Positions 8,624 through 16,459 of a stretch of 24,375 bases of DNA are shown here, one piece after another. The notes beneath the pieces were generated by a model. The model ran no database searches and was not told the DNA's origin. It saw only the letters and a program-made list of their open reading frames with translations. Source of the DNA: a virus; the IMG/VR virus record IMGVR_UViG_3300031857_001332, positions 1 through 24,375 of that record; one strand, given 5' to 3'. Numbering within the stretch: the first letter of the stretch is position 1; each line of letters starts with the position of its first letter. Both the position numbers and the translations under genes were made by a program.

Positions 8624-8783
8624 TTTCTTCTGCTTCCTTTAGCCATTCATCACTCTCAGTTCCTTTTATAAAACCGCTAATAATCATAATGGAGTTTAAC
8701 TTCATCTTTATATAAGGTAATACAGTAATGTTCAACTGTATATTATCATCCTGTAAGCCCTGTGTTATATCTACCGTACTCAT
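8616..8783 (-). CDS. Small protein between tail chaperone and tape measure
   Basis: A 55-codon frame starts with ATG at 8783 (MSTVDITQGLQDDNIQLN) and ends with TGA at 8616. It overlaps the end of the chaperone reading frame by 38 bases and the tape measure start by 8. It fills an otherwise empty gap of about 120 bases. The sequence is a balanced soluble protein: a short polar N-terminus, a hydrophobic centre (VLPYIKMKLNSIMIISGF) and an acidic helix ending EWLKEAEENG. I do not recognise a family. Support comes from tight coupling on both sides and protein-like composition. It may be a tail assembly helper. Confidence 0.6.
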   Translation of the reverse strand: MSTVDITQGLQDDNIQLNITVLPYIKMKLNSIMIISGFIKGTESDEWLKEAEENG

Positions 8784-9512
8784 AAAATTCGTATAATTTT
8801 TTATTTTCTATTTCAAAACTCCTGTGTGTTAATGTTAGCACAAAGTTGGTTTGCATTACTTGTTCAATCCTTGTTACGTCCCCTTTTGCTAGGCAGTATA
8901 TGTAGGCGTACCATCCCCACTTTTTAACCTTAGCAGCCTCCGCCAATAAGGTATTCTTTTCTGCTTCTGTTTCTGGTTCATCTCCATCTTCAGTATCTGA
9001 AGTTGAAAATATACCGCTATGGTCTGAATACAGTTTCTTTCGATATTGCAAAAAAAAACAACCGTCCCATAAACCTGACCTACATTAACCTTATCCCTAA
9101 ATATGCTAGCTCTCTTTTCTGAAGTGATCGTGTCATAAGGTAAACTGTTATCCCTATAAAATACCCCCAAGATATTATGTAAGTTATTGATTGGATCCTC
9201 AAAGTATTGTTCTAAGTCAATCCACTCACCTACTGAAAAAGAACTCATCTTAACCATGTGGTAAGTAGTATCGTCTATCGTTAGTACTTCTTCAAAGTCT
9301 TTATCACTTGGTAGTTCATCACACCATCCTAAAGCTGCTACAATCCTATTAAGAGATTGCATATCGTACTTTCTTATTTCCTCTGTATCTTCATTGATTA
9401 GAATTGAGATAATCTCTAAAGCCCTAGATTTACTTTCTAAAGGTATTGAGTTAATTTCTTGGAACTGACTTACTGTAACTTCATTCCAACTGTCTGGTAC
9501 TTTAATTATCAT
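8746..9512 (-). CDS. Tail assembly chaperone, -1 frameshift fusion (gpGT-like)
   Basis: The product of reading the 9512 frame to about codon 153 and then shifting -1 on the T-run at 9050-9058 would have about 255 residues. The second frame (to 8746) lacks any start codon upstream other than a TTG inside the run. Its sequence looks genuine: an acidic linker (DTEDGDEPETEAEK), then a compact helical domain containing KKWGWYAYIYCLAKGD and a Phe/Tyr-rich end. Position directly upstream of the tape measure is where lambda-type G/GT chaperones lie; these bind the tape measure and recruit tube subunits. Either the shift is programmed, or the run length is a sequence error and one full-length gene exists. 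I favour programmed shifting because the heptamer is canonical and in the right phase. Confidence 0.7.
8889..9512 (-). CDS. Tail assembly chaperone, zero-frame product (gpG-like)
   Basis: The unshifted frame gives 207 residues. The first 153 form the chaperone N-terminal domain, starting IIKVPDSWNEVTVSQF, acidic and helical, with RALEIISILINED and a DLEQYFED segment. The remaining 53 residues after the T-run are basic and irregular (for example MNQKQKQKRIPYWRRLLRL), unlike the first part, as expected when the alternative frame is the conserved one. In lambda-type systems the short form is made in excess of the fusion. Start ATG 9512 overlaps the preceding gene stop by 4 bases. Confidence 0.7.
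   Translation of the reverse strand: MIIKVPDSWNEVTVSQFQEINSIPLESKSRALEIISILINEDTEEIRKYDMQSLNRIVAALGWCDELPSDKDFEEVLTIDDTTYHMVKMSSFSVGEWIDLEQYFEDPINNLHNILGVFYRDNSLPYDTITSEKRASIFRDKVNVGQVYGTVVFFCNIERNCIQTIAVYFQLQILKMEMNQKQKQKRIPYWRRLLRLKSGDGTPTYTA
9050..9058 (-). promoter_or_regulatory. -1 ribosomal slippery site
   Basis: Nine T (U in mRNA) lie at 9058-9050. In the zero frame the reading is GTT TTT TTT TGC, so 9057-9051 is the heptamer T TTT TTT in X XXY YYZ phase. Slipping back by one gives TTT TTT TTG CAA and enters the conserved downstream frame. I did not identify a convincing downstream stem-loop by eye. Confidence 0.65.
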
Positions 9513-10033
9513 ATTGTGTATAGCTTAGATTTATTTGAATATACTGTTAGCTTTCCATTAGTATCTAATATAGTAGTATAAGGCATAGCACTTCCATCTA
9601 TTGTGGTTGAAGGGCTGTTATTATCGTCTATTGTAAATTCGTATACTCCTGTGTTAGAAACTATTTTAAACACTACTTTAATAGGATAGTTCCATACGTC
9701 CCATGTGCAAGTAATAGCAATACCAGAGGCATCTAAATCTATTTCATAAACATCATAAAGACCGTCTATTATGAAGTCTGCCGTAACGGCTAACACCCTA
9801 ACAGCTTGCTTTCCTATTTCAGTTTTGTTATTATAAGTAGAATCTATTACCCTGTTAACTAAATTAGTTCCTGTAAAGTTTCTCACATCACCATTCACTA
9901 CTACGCCAGTACACCCAACTAAATGAACGTTATTAGCTCCAAATGAAATGTAATTAGCAGAGCCCCCCATGATAGTTGAGTTCTCGCCTAAGTTATTATT
10001 ACTGTCTCCTATTTTAAAACTATTATTAAGCAT
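9509..10033 (-). CDS. Beta-roll tail protein (tip or fiber accessory)
   Basis: I chose the ATG at 10033, which overlaps the stop of the previous gene by 8 bases, over an ATG 54 bases earlier that would overlap it by 62. This gives 174 residues. The N-terminus (about 6-55) is a run of short repeats rich in Asn/Gly (GENSTIMGGSANYISFGAN, VVVNGDVRNFTG). It looks like a left-handed beta-roll or trimeric beta-helix as in adhesin heads and fiber stalks. The C-terminal part is beta-rich with IDLDASGI and YEFTIDDNN. It follows the large tail protein and precedes the tail chaperone. It is probably a trimeric appendage of the tail tip; an exact counterpart is not known to me. Confidence 0.6.
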   Translation of the reverse strand: MLNNSFKIGDSNNNLGENSTIMGGSANYISFGANNVHLVGCTGVVVNGDVRNFTGTNLVNRVIDSTYNNKTEIGKQAVRVLAVTADFIIDGLYDVYEIDLDASGIAITCTWDVWNYPIKVVFKIVSNTGVYEFTIDDNNSPSTTIDGSAMPYTTILDTNGKLTVYSNKSKLYTI

Positions 10034-12308
10034 TACCCATATTGCCTCCGCCAATTGTATCACTAATTGAATATGTGCCGGGTACAAAAATTGAATAGTC
10101 AGTTAATTTAAGTAGTTCGCACATTGTAGTTTCTTCCATTAAAGGGTTATAATCTTCTATTTTGTTTACTAAATAATATCCTTGCTCTCCGTTTATTACT
10201 GTGAATATTGGATATCGTGGATCAAATATTGCTATATCGTGCGGTCTAAGTTTAAACCTTCCTCTTACTATCTTACTGTTCTTATCGCTAATACGATTAA
10301 CCCATTGTGAATAATACTTATTATAATTATTATTTGTAGTCCAAGTAGTAGGTAGTATTCCTTGAGGGGCGTAAATTCTTTTTACTTGTCCCCAAGCTAA
10401 ATCCAAAGTAGGACTATAAGGATTATCCGTCATTCCCACAGCAGGAATCGTTGTATAAACTATTTGCGAATTAGGTACTGTTCCGCCAGTTAACGTCCAT
10501 TGAGTGTTTGGTAAAGTAACATTCCCACCAACATATAATAACCTTATGTTAGGTTTACATGGTGTTATAACAGCGTTTGTCTTAGTTAGTATCTGTGGAA
10601 TGATAGCGGGGTAATTAGGGTTTACAGCGTATGGTGTAGCACTAAATCCTGACTCGTAAACATTCTCACTCTTAATGAAATCGTTTGTTATATCTTTCCT
10701 ATGTATTCCATAACTCTCTTTATATTCATCTTGATAAAGTTTATTGTAGTAGTCACCATCTTCCTTATCTTGAAATATTAGTTTGTTATTATCTAACTCT
10801 CCTAATGGAATTATCTCAACCCCGGCGCCAGTGTCATGTTCCCAAGTTCTTGAAGTTAGTAATCTGAATGTTGGCTCAGGTTCAATTAATAAATTATTAG
10901 GTATAGATTTATCAACCGTACATTGTAGATTAAACTTTTTAAATATCCATCTTACAAAGTCTGACTGTTTAACGTTTAAAGGTATTAATGTGTTTGGGTT
11001 TACTGAATCCCCCTCTACTATATTAGCACTTGCTAACTCTGCCGAGAAGTTTGAACCGCTTGATAAAGTAGAGTTTAACAACCAAGTTCCTGCCGATAGT
11101 GTCGTTTGGAATGTTGGATTAGTAAAAGTTATAACAACCTTATATGATAAGGTAGAATATAAAAATGTATCTACAATAGGAATTGAAACGTTAAACGTTC
11201 CTAATCCTACAGGTATTTGATTGACTTGTATTTGTCCAGTTGCCACTACTACGTTATTAGATGCAAGAACTGAATAAGTGATCGCTCCATTAATACCCCA
11301 ACAAAATGTTGTTGCATCTGCTGCGTTCCTTGTTATTGTAATATCTAAACCAACATTAACGTTAAGGTTATATTTAGCAGTTATTGAAGGCGTGAATGAT
11401 GGTGTGGCAAATATATTTCCAGTATCATAAATTTCAGTTTGAAATGCTATGTCTGTTTTTGTAGTTTCTGAGTAAGATAAGATACTTGAATTAAAAGTTA
11501 ATGACTTTGAAAATGTTTGTACTCCTGTTGCCTGAGCATAAAACTTAGAAGCGTTTATTAATGCTGATGATCGTATCGGTGGCTCAGTCGGAGGTATAAC
11601 CAATCTTTTAAAGAATGTACTATCTAAAAATGTTGAAGTCCAAGTATAACCAGCAGCGTTAAATATAGCGTATAAGTAAACCCTAGCATACATACACGCC
11701 CTTAAATGCGCAGGATTAACAAAGCTCATGTTAGAGTTATTAACACCCCAATCAATGAAGCCATAATAATAACCATTAGCCTGAACTCCCGGATTATTCC
11801 AAGAGTTTAATAAGTTAGTATAGTTTAAAGTGTGTGTCCAGTTTGCTACTCCTAATTCCGTTGGTGTTGCAGTTAAATCAATATCATCTAAGTAAAGGTT
11901 TTTTATCTTAGTGAACAATGTAACGACCTCGCCAATTATATTGCACCTGTAAATTACACTACTATTTGTTTCATCCTGTTCAATTCCTAATATTTGTAAG
12001 TGACCATCAAAGTTTAGTATCTCATCTACATAGTAGTAAGCCTTTACTTTTAGGTTAGGGTTGAACTTACTTAGTGATATATTAACATCGTAAACATTCT
12101 CAAAGAATAAATTAACTTCTGGTGATCCCGGTATTTTAATTGACTTTGAATAAGACCCGTTTATTGCGCTGTTAATATCCCTTACCTCAGATATTTGAAA
12201 TGTGATAGGCACAGGAATATTATCAAAATATGGACAATCAAGATTAAAATTGCCTGCTGGACTTCCAGTGTTTTGTTCATTGACTAAGATTAATCTAGTA
12301 TTAACCAT
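10026..12308 (-). CDS. Large tail-tip/baseplate protein
   Basis: This is a 760-residue protein. Its N-terminus (about 20-115) has the pattern FQISEVRDINSAINGSYSKS then IKIPGSPEVNLFFENVYDV. I know this from large tail proteins of Bacteroidetes phages that occupy the distal-tail/hub position. The long middle is beta-rich with few charged residues. The last third (about 540-730) has more charged residues and a KIVRGRFKLRPHDIAIFDP segment, followed by NGEQGYYLVNKIEDYNP, typical of hub or tip domains that close the tail. The C-terminus has a Gly-rich GGGN tail. It overlaps the upstream gene by 8 bases. I cannot assign an enzymatic activity; no lysozyme or peptidase motif is obvious. Confidence 0.65.
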   Translation of the reverse strand: MVNTRLILVNEQNTGSPAGNFNLDCPYFDNIPVPITFQISEVRDINSAINGSYSKSIKIPGSPEVNLFFENVYDVNISLSKFNPNLKVKAYYYVDEILNFDGHLQILGIEQDETNSSVIYRCNIIGEVVTLFTKIKNLYLDDIDLTATPTELGVANWTHTLNYTNLLNSWNNPGVQANGYYYGFIDWGVNNSNMSFVNPAHLRACMYARVYLYAIFNAAGYTWTSTFLDSTFFKRLVIPPTEPPIRSSALINASKFYAQATGVQTFSKSLTFNSSILSYSETTKTDIAFQTEIYDTGNIFATPSFTPSITAKYNLNVNVGLDITITRNAADATTFCWGINGAITYSVLASNNVVVATGQIQVNQIPVGLGTFNVSIPIVDTFLYSTLSYKVVITFTNPTFQTTLSAGTWLLNSTLSSGSNFSAELASANIVEGDSVNPNTLIPLNVKQSDFVRWIFKKFNLQCTVDKSIPNNLLIEPEPTFRLLTSRTWEHDTGAGVEIIPLGELDNNKLIFQDKEDGDYYNKLYQDEYKESYGIHRKDITNDFIKSENVYESGFSATPYAVNPNYPAIIPQILTKTNAVITPCKPNIRLLYVGGNVTLPNTQWTLTGGTVPNSQIVYTTIPAVGMTDNPYSPTLDLAWGQVKRIYAPQGILPTTWTTNNNYNKYYSQWVNRISDKNSKIVRGRFKLRPHDIAIFDPRYPIFTVINGEQGYYLVNKIEDYNPLMEETTMCELLKLTDYSIFVPGTYSISDTIGGGNMGNA

Positions 12309-13554
12309 GCTGATAAATATTCTTATAAGTTGGTTCTACTGTGATTGTTATTCCTTCGTTCTTTTTATTATAACTCTTATTAATAAGTATTGAAGGGGTT
12401 GTGTTCTTAACTGGAACTAATCCAATAGTCGAACCGTAATCAATATATAAAACTGGTGATGTAAATATTTCTCTATGGAAATTGAATTGATCCTCGCTTA
12501 ACCAATCTGTGTTAAGTAGTATTGATTCCTGACCAATAGAACTTAAACACTTCTCCCACATAGCATCCCTGCCATATCCCCAAGACGAACCGTTTAATGA
12601 GTTTGGATTCTGTCTGTAAAATGTTTTCTCGCTTGTCTCGGTAAGCTCTGACATCTTGTTAAAGTTCAATGTCTCGAAATTACCAGACTTAGCTAAGTAG
12701 TGAATAGTATAAACAGTAAATGTCGGTTCGCAGCCTACATATATCCTTGATATGTTTTGCCTTGCTGTTACAGGAGGCATTGTATAGCCATCTATTATAT
12801 CGTAGTATGCAACTGTTGCCCCCATTATAGAAGCTGCCCCTGATACTACAGTGTATAGAGAAGATGAAATATTAGTAAGTCCTTTATGTCCTACGTCAAT
12901 AGCCACATACTTATCTGTGTAAGTTGTTCCTGATTGATAAGGATTAGGTATGTCATAAACTCCTATTGCCGTTCCTCCTGAATCATACGTGTTAATCCTG
13001 AAAAACTCTAAGTCGTTATTCTCCGAGCTTAGCGCATAAATGAAATGGCTCTTATCTGGGAACGTAATCTTATTAGAAGTGTACCATCCAGTTAACGTAT
13101 TGTAAACGTCACTCGTAATATACTTAAAATTACTTGTAGAGTTCTTGTAAACATAATCTGACGAATCATAGTAAACCCAATCTAATGGCTTTGCTACTCC
13201 GTTCCAAATAATATAATCGTAGTTACTCCCCGCATGGTAAGAGGCAGAATAATACTCGCCAATATTAACACGTATCTTTCTAATTGCATCCGTACACCTT
13301 TGGAATCCATAAGTATTCTTAGGTACATAGTTTTGAATGAATTGATCGGTGAATACTTTAGCATCAAACCAAAGGTCAGATAACACAGGTCGTTTAGGAC
13401 AGTTATAGGTTTGAGAAGTGCCAGTTATTAAATCAGTAACTATCACTCTATAAGTAAAATCACTTACTGAAGTTTGATTAGAGGTTGCTCTAAACGCCTG
13501 TGCATTGTAGTTAGGTGTGTATGCTGCTGGTGTTTGTGTTACTGTGATTGCCAT
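12301..13554 (-). CDS. Distal tail/baseplate protein
   Basis: This is a 417-residue beta-rich protein, aromatic-rich (many Tyr, Trp and Phe), without signal peptide or membrane segment. The N-terminus (about 8-50) is a beta-strand region with an AYTPNYNAQAF start. The last third has a TETSEKTFYRQNPNS segment followed by WLSEDQF, a charged/aromatic pattern common in tail-tip proteins of this phage group. The gene begins at the base after the stop of the gp10-like gene and overlaps the 760-residue gene. Its place between tail completion proteins and the big tip protein suggests a structural tail-end component. I cannot name the exact ring. Confidence 0.55.
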   Translation of the reverse strand: MAITVTQTPAAYTPNYNAQAFRATSNQTSVSDFTYRVIVTDLITGTSQTYNCPKRPVLSDLWFDAKVFTDQFIQNYVPKNTYGFQRCTDAIRKIRVNIGEYYSASYHAGSNYDYIIWNGVAKPLDWVYYDSSDYVYKNSTSNFKYITSDVYNTLTGWYTSNKITFPDKSHFIYALSSENNDLEFFRINTYDSGGTAIGVYDIPNPYQSGTTYTDKYVAIDVGHKGLTNISSSLYTVVSGAASIMGATVAYYDIIDGYTMPPVTARQNISRIYVGCEPTFTVYTIHYLAKSGNFETLNFNKMSELTETSEKTFYRQNPNSLNGSSWGYGRDAMWEKCLSSIGQESILLNTDWLSEDQFNFHREIFTSPVLYIDYGSTIGLVPVKNTTPSILINKSYNKKNEGITITVEPTYKNIYQHG

Positions 13555-14070
13555 TTACTTTAATTCTTTTTCTAATTGTTTATCAATATCCAATGCCATT
13601 GCATCCCCTAACCCTTGTTCAAATTGTTTCTGCCTTCTAGTAGTTGGTATGGTAAAGAAGTTAGTAGGTTGTATTCCAAACATCCATATTGAACGTCTAA
13701 TTACAAATGAAGCACTCTTATCAATACCTTTAATCTTTAACCATCTTCTAAAGCCTGAGTCCTCCGGTGGCATCTTATCCTTAAAGGCATAACGTCTACC
13801 CTCAAATTTATCTACCTGTCCCTTTTGTACTTTCTTACTCTTACCTTTAAAACCTTTTATCTTACCCCTACCACTCACACCCGAATCAATATACTTACCG
13901 TATTCATTCATGTAGAATGATAGAGTCAATTCATTCTTATCTATCTTATACTTGATAGATTTCTTTAAGTCACCTGTGGCGTTGTTAGTTAATCTATTCT
14001 TGATCTCAGATACAACTTCTTTGCCGTACTTGTTTAAATACTTTTCAGTAAACTTATATTGCTCTGCCAT
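13555..14070 (-). CDS. HK97 gp10-like tail/neck completion protein
   Basis: This 171-residue protein begins with an N-terminal helix (KYLNKYGKEVVSEIKNRL), a short DLKKSIKY motif and a beta strand. A basic GRGKIKGFKGKSKKV loop and a GFRRWLKIKGI segment follow, and the C-terminal half has FVIRRSIWMFGIQPTNFF. This layout (helix, SI-strand, exposed YIDSG, then PT-FF before a closing helix) matches the HK97 gp10 group of head-tail or tail completion proteins. The start overlaps the preceding 58-residue gene by 17 bases. It likely sits between connector and tail tube. Confidence is moderate since the family is diverged. Confidence 0.65.
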   Translation of the reverse strand: MAEQYKFTEKYLNKYGKEVVSEIKNRLTNNATGDLKKSIKYKIDKNELTLSFYMNEYGKYIDSGVSGRGKIKGFKGKSKKVQKGQVDKFEGRRYAFKDKMPPEDSGFRRWLKIKGIDKSASFVIRRSIWMFGIQPTNFFTIPTTRRQKQFEQGLGDAMALDIDKQLEKELK

Positions 14071-14230
14071 GATTCTGACCTATTTGGTTTTGTCTTTCTC
14101 TAAGTCTTTTCATAGCCTCAGCAAACTTTTCCATGCCGTACTTATAAGCCTCATCTCTAGTTGAGAATTGATACTCACCTCTAGTACCCCATTTCCATAA
14201 GCCTGTTTCTCTTGACTGGTATGCCTTCAT
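14054..14230 (-). CDS. Small basic phage protein (58 aa)
   Basis: An ATG at 14230, one base after the stop of the 203-residue gene, opens 58 codons ending with TAA at 14054, inside the start of the gp10-like gene. The sequence is basic and helical at the C-terminus (YKYGMEKFAEAMKRLRERQ). It has an aromatic N-terminal part (GLWKWGTRGEYQFSTRDEA) that looks like a small folded, possibly nucleic-acid- or protein-binding, domain. Gap-filling position and tight spacing on both sides support a real gene. The family is not recognised beyond its appearance in phage tail regions. Confidence 0.65.
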   Translation of the reverse strand: MKAYQSRETGLWKWGTRGEYQFSTRDEAYKYGMEKFAEAMKRLRERQNQIGQNHGRAI

Positions 14231-14231
14231 G

Positions 14232-14843
14232 TTATATTATATTATCTACTACCGTTGTTACATTCGCAGTAATAGTATCGTTAATAGTTGTTAGAACAGT
14301 TACTAAATAAGAACCTCCACCGTTTACAGTTGCAAGCACATTACCATCTTGGTCTACAATAGTTACTGAAGTAGTATTGCCTCCCGGACTAACAAAAGAG
14401 CTTGCAGGTATATCACAGTAGTTACTATTTAATTCTGAATCTATTGTTACGTCTGCCTTCCAACCTGTTACCCAATCGGTGAACTCCTCCATGAATGGTT
14501 CAAGAACTGGATCACCCGTTAAGTCATAGTTATCTGATTCGTCCCTTAATATCTTTATTACATCGTTTAGTATCTGTTCAGTATCACTCCATACCTCAGT
14601 GGTTTGGTTATCATCTACGTCATTACGCTTAACTAAATCAAATACTAATATTCTAAATGTTCTTTGTTGTGTCTGGTCTAAAGTAGTTGAGTTGATAGGA
14701 ACAACAAACATACAGGGGTAGGTTATTTCCTTGTTCATTAGTTCTTCTATCTGCCATGCCTCACCAAACCCATAAGAGTTTAATTGATAGTGAGCATTCT
14801 TGATATCCTCAAATAAGTCTTTATAGTTGTTTATTGTAATCAT
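14232..14843 (-). CDS. Tail terminator/head-tail joining protein with beta C-terminal extension
   Basis: This is a 203-residue protein. Residues 1-115 have the alpha/beta pattern of tail terminator or completion proteins: an N-terminal helix (YKDLFEDIKNAHYQL), a strand (TYPCMFVVPI), a strand RTFRILVFDLVKR, and a helix WSDTEQILNDVIKILRDE. Then come an acidic loop and a WVTGWKADVTI strand. Residues about 150-203 are a separate Thr/Val-rich beta segment with TIVDQDGNVLATV, not needed for the core fold. It overlaps the minor head gene by 4 bases. The terminator call rests on pattern and position. Confidence 0.55.
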   Translation of the reverse strand: MITINNYKDLFEDIKNAHYQLNSYGFGEAWQIEELMNKEITYPCMFVVPINSTTLDQTQQRTFRILVFDLVKRNDVDDNQTTEVWSDTEQILNDVIKILRDESDNYDLTGDPVLEPFMEEFTDWVTGWKADVTIDSELNSNYCDIPASSFVSPGGNTTSVTIVDQDGNVLATVNGGGSYLVTVLTTINDTITANVTTVVDNII

Positions 14844-15229
14844 CCTTCTATGCCTAGGCTAGTTAGTTTCCTAATCTGTGTGATAGTTAACTCAGGGGTT
14901 AAAATTCTTTTACCTCTAAATCTTACCCATTTATGTCTACAGTTGTAAGAACCCTTGTATAACTTAACATCGTAGTTTAGGTAGTTGCTCAGTATGTCTA
15001 TATCGACTGAGCTTACTACCTTATCGTACTTTAGCATCTGTTTACAGAATGGTCTAGTCTTATCATCTAAAGGCCCAGAGTAATAATAGTATTCCTCATC
15101 TGGCTTAGGCTTGCGGTCTGCAAACTCATATTTAACTTCTTCTACTAAACTCTTTGAGATACCTTTCTCGAGCATCATCTTATTAATGTAATGCTCTAAT
15201 TTGAAAGTTGATATTTGGTTAACATTCAT
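14840..15229 (-). CDS. Minor head protein, short (Mu F / SPP1 gp7 C-terminal type)
   Basis: This is a 129-residue protein. The stretch YYYYSGPLDDKTRPFC (about 47-62), followed by a helix and a GSYNCRHKWVRFRGKR segment (about 93-108), is the signature of the C-terminal domain of minor head proteins of the Mu gpF/SPP1 gp7 group. The Cys/His residues in that domain are conserved. Family members are usually 250 residues or longer with a helical N-terminal half. Here only about 45 residues precede the signature, so this is a minimal or split version. It is placed directly after terminase, as is common. It probably acts at the portal/capsid entry. Confidence 0.7.
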   Translation of the reverse strand: MNVNQISTFKLEHYINKMMLEKGISKSLVEEVKYEFADRKPKPDEEYYYYSGPLDDKTRPFCKQMLKYDKVVSSVDIDILSNYLNYDVKLYKGSYNCRHKWVRFRGKRILTPELTITQIRKLTSLGIEG

Positions 15230-15259
15230 TAAATCTATAATACAATTAGTTGGGTCTGT

Positions 15260-16459
15260 TTATAGTCTACCCATCATGTAATTGAACTCACCTTTACTCT
15301 TATATTCCTTGTAACATTGGTAAGCTATACAGCAACTCATTACCCCGTCATCGTGAAAGCCTGAAGGAGCTGAGTATTTTATGTTTCTAGTCTTAGGGTT
15401 ATACTCATAAGTAAATACATTGAACTCTTTTATTAACCAATCAATGTTAGGTAAAGTGAATTGTTGGTTTTGAATAGCTACCTGTAAACCCTCAACGATA
15501 TCCTGTTTAGATTTTGAGGTAGTAACGAATGGTTTAATCTTTGGGTAAAGTTTTAACAGTTGCTCATAGATAACGTCCCCTATTGAATTAACCTCTATTA
15601 ATACGTGTGGATTGTATTGTTTAAGGATGGGGAGCATTGAGTTGATAATGTTCTGCCAACTGTTATGCCTCCAGCGTTCACAGTAAACTAAATGCCCGTT
15701 TTGATTAATGATAGATAGAACCGTGTAGTCATCTGCCCTACCTAAATCTATCCCAGCATAATAAGAACTTGATCCCGTTGGATTAGCTATTGTTAAATTA
15801 CTAAAGACTCCCGAACCGTTATCTACAAACTCAGCTAAGTACTCTTGTTTGAATATATGCTCTGGTAATGTATAACGGGCTGAGTCTATCTCATTAGGGT
15901 CTATGATTGGATTATCATAACTAGACATTCTAAAGGATTTAAACTGAGGGTCTACCCCATCTAGTGCATGAAGGTTATAAAACCAATTCCTACCTCTTGG
16001 AGTAGATAAGAATAGTACTTTCTTACCCATAACTAAAACGGTAGCTCTTAATACATTAGTCCATGCCGCTTCCATTTGCCATGCCGCCTCATCTATTATA
16101 AGATAATCAAATGTAAACCCCCTCATGTTATCGTAACGCTCTGAGCTAAAGAGTTGAATGGATGAACCGTTAACCTCGAGCTTTAACTTACTTGCATTGG
16201 TCTTTACAAAGGATGGTTCAAAAGCCTTAGCCATTTCATCAAAGACCTTTTCTGATTGTTTATAGATTGGACTTACCCAGCCTATCTTACAGCCGGGGTC
16301 ATTCATTGCCCAATAAAACGCTTGGTTCATTGCAAGCATAGTCTTACCGAACTGCCTGCCTATACTTAAAACATAATACTTGTAAGGTTCAAAGTTAATT
16401 GAATCATGTATTATCTTCTGGTTTTGGTGTGGGTTGTATAGTGTTACCAAAGTTTGCAT
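15260..16459 (-). CDS. terL: Terminase large subunit (ATPase and nuclease)
   Basis: This is a 399-residue DNA packaging motor. The Walker A motif GRQFGKT is at 34-40 and the Walker B motif YLIIDEAAW at about 119-127, with Asp123 and Glu124. The coupling motif LSTPRGRNW is near 151-159. The RNase H-like nuclease follows: YAGIDLGRADDYT with Asp238, then LIEVNSIGD (Glu289, Asp295), then FHDDGVMS (Asp370/371). These acidic residues would bind the metal ions that cut the concatemer. It is at the short end of the family but all motifs are intact. The start overlaps the small subunit gene by 56 bases; MQTLVTLYNPHQNQK is a natural N-terminus, so I kept it. Confidence 0.95.
   Translation of the reverse strand: MQTLVTLYNPHQNQKIIHDSINFEPYKYYVLSIGRQFGKTMLAMNQAFYWAMNDPGCKIGWVSPIYKQSEKVFDEMAKAFEPSFVKTNASKLKLEVNGSSIQLFSSERYDNMRGFTFDYLIIDEAAWQMEAAWTNVLRATVLVMGKKVLFLSTPRGRNWFYNLHALDGVDPQFKSFRMSSYDNPIIDPNEIDSARYTLPEHIFKQEYLAEFVDNGSGVFSNLTIANPTGSSSYYAGIDLGRADDYTVLSIINQNGHLVYCERWRHNSWQNIINSMLPILKQYNPHVLIEVNSIGDVIYEQLLKLYPKIKPFVTTSKSKQDIVEGLQVAIQNQQFTLPNIDWLIKEFNVFTYEYNPKTRNIKYSAPSGFHDDGVMSCCIAYQCYKEYKSKGEFNYMMGRL

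Noticed and set aside
10034-10087. Upstream start for the beta-roll gene
   Set aside because: It would overlap the 760-residue gene by 62 bases and add a hydrophobic N-terminus unlike the rest. The ATG at 10033 gives a typical 8-base overlap.
10783-11220. 145-codon plus-strand frame
   Set aside because: Antisense shadow of the 760-residue tail gene, with no independent support. The same applies to all other plus-strand frames in the window.
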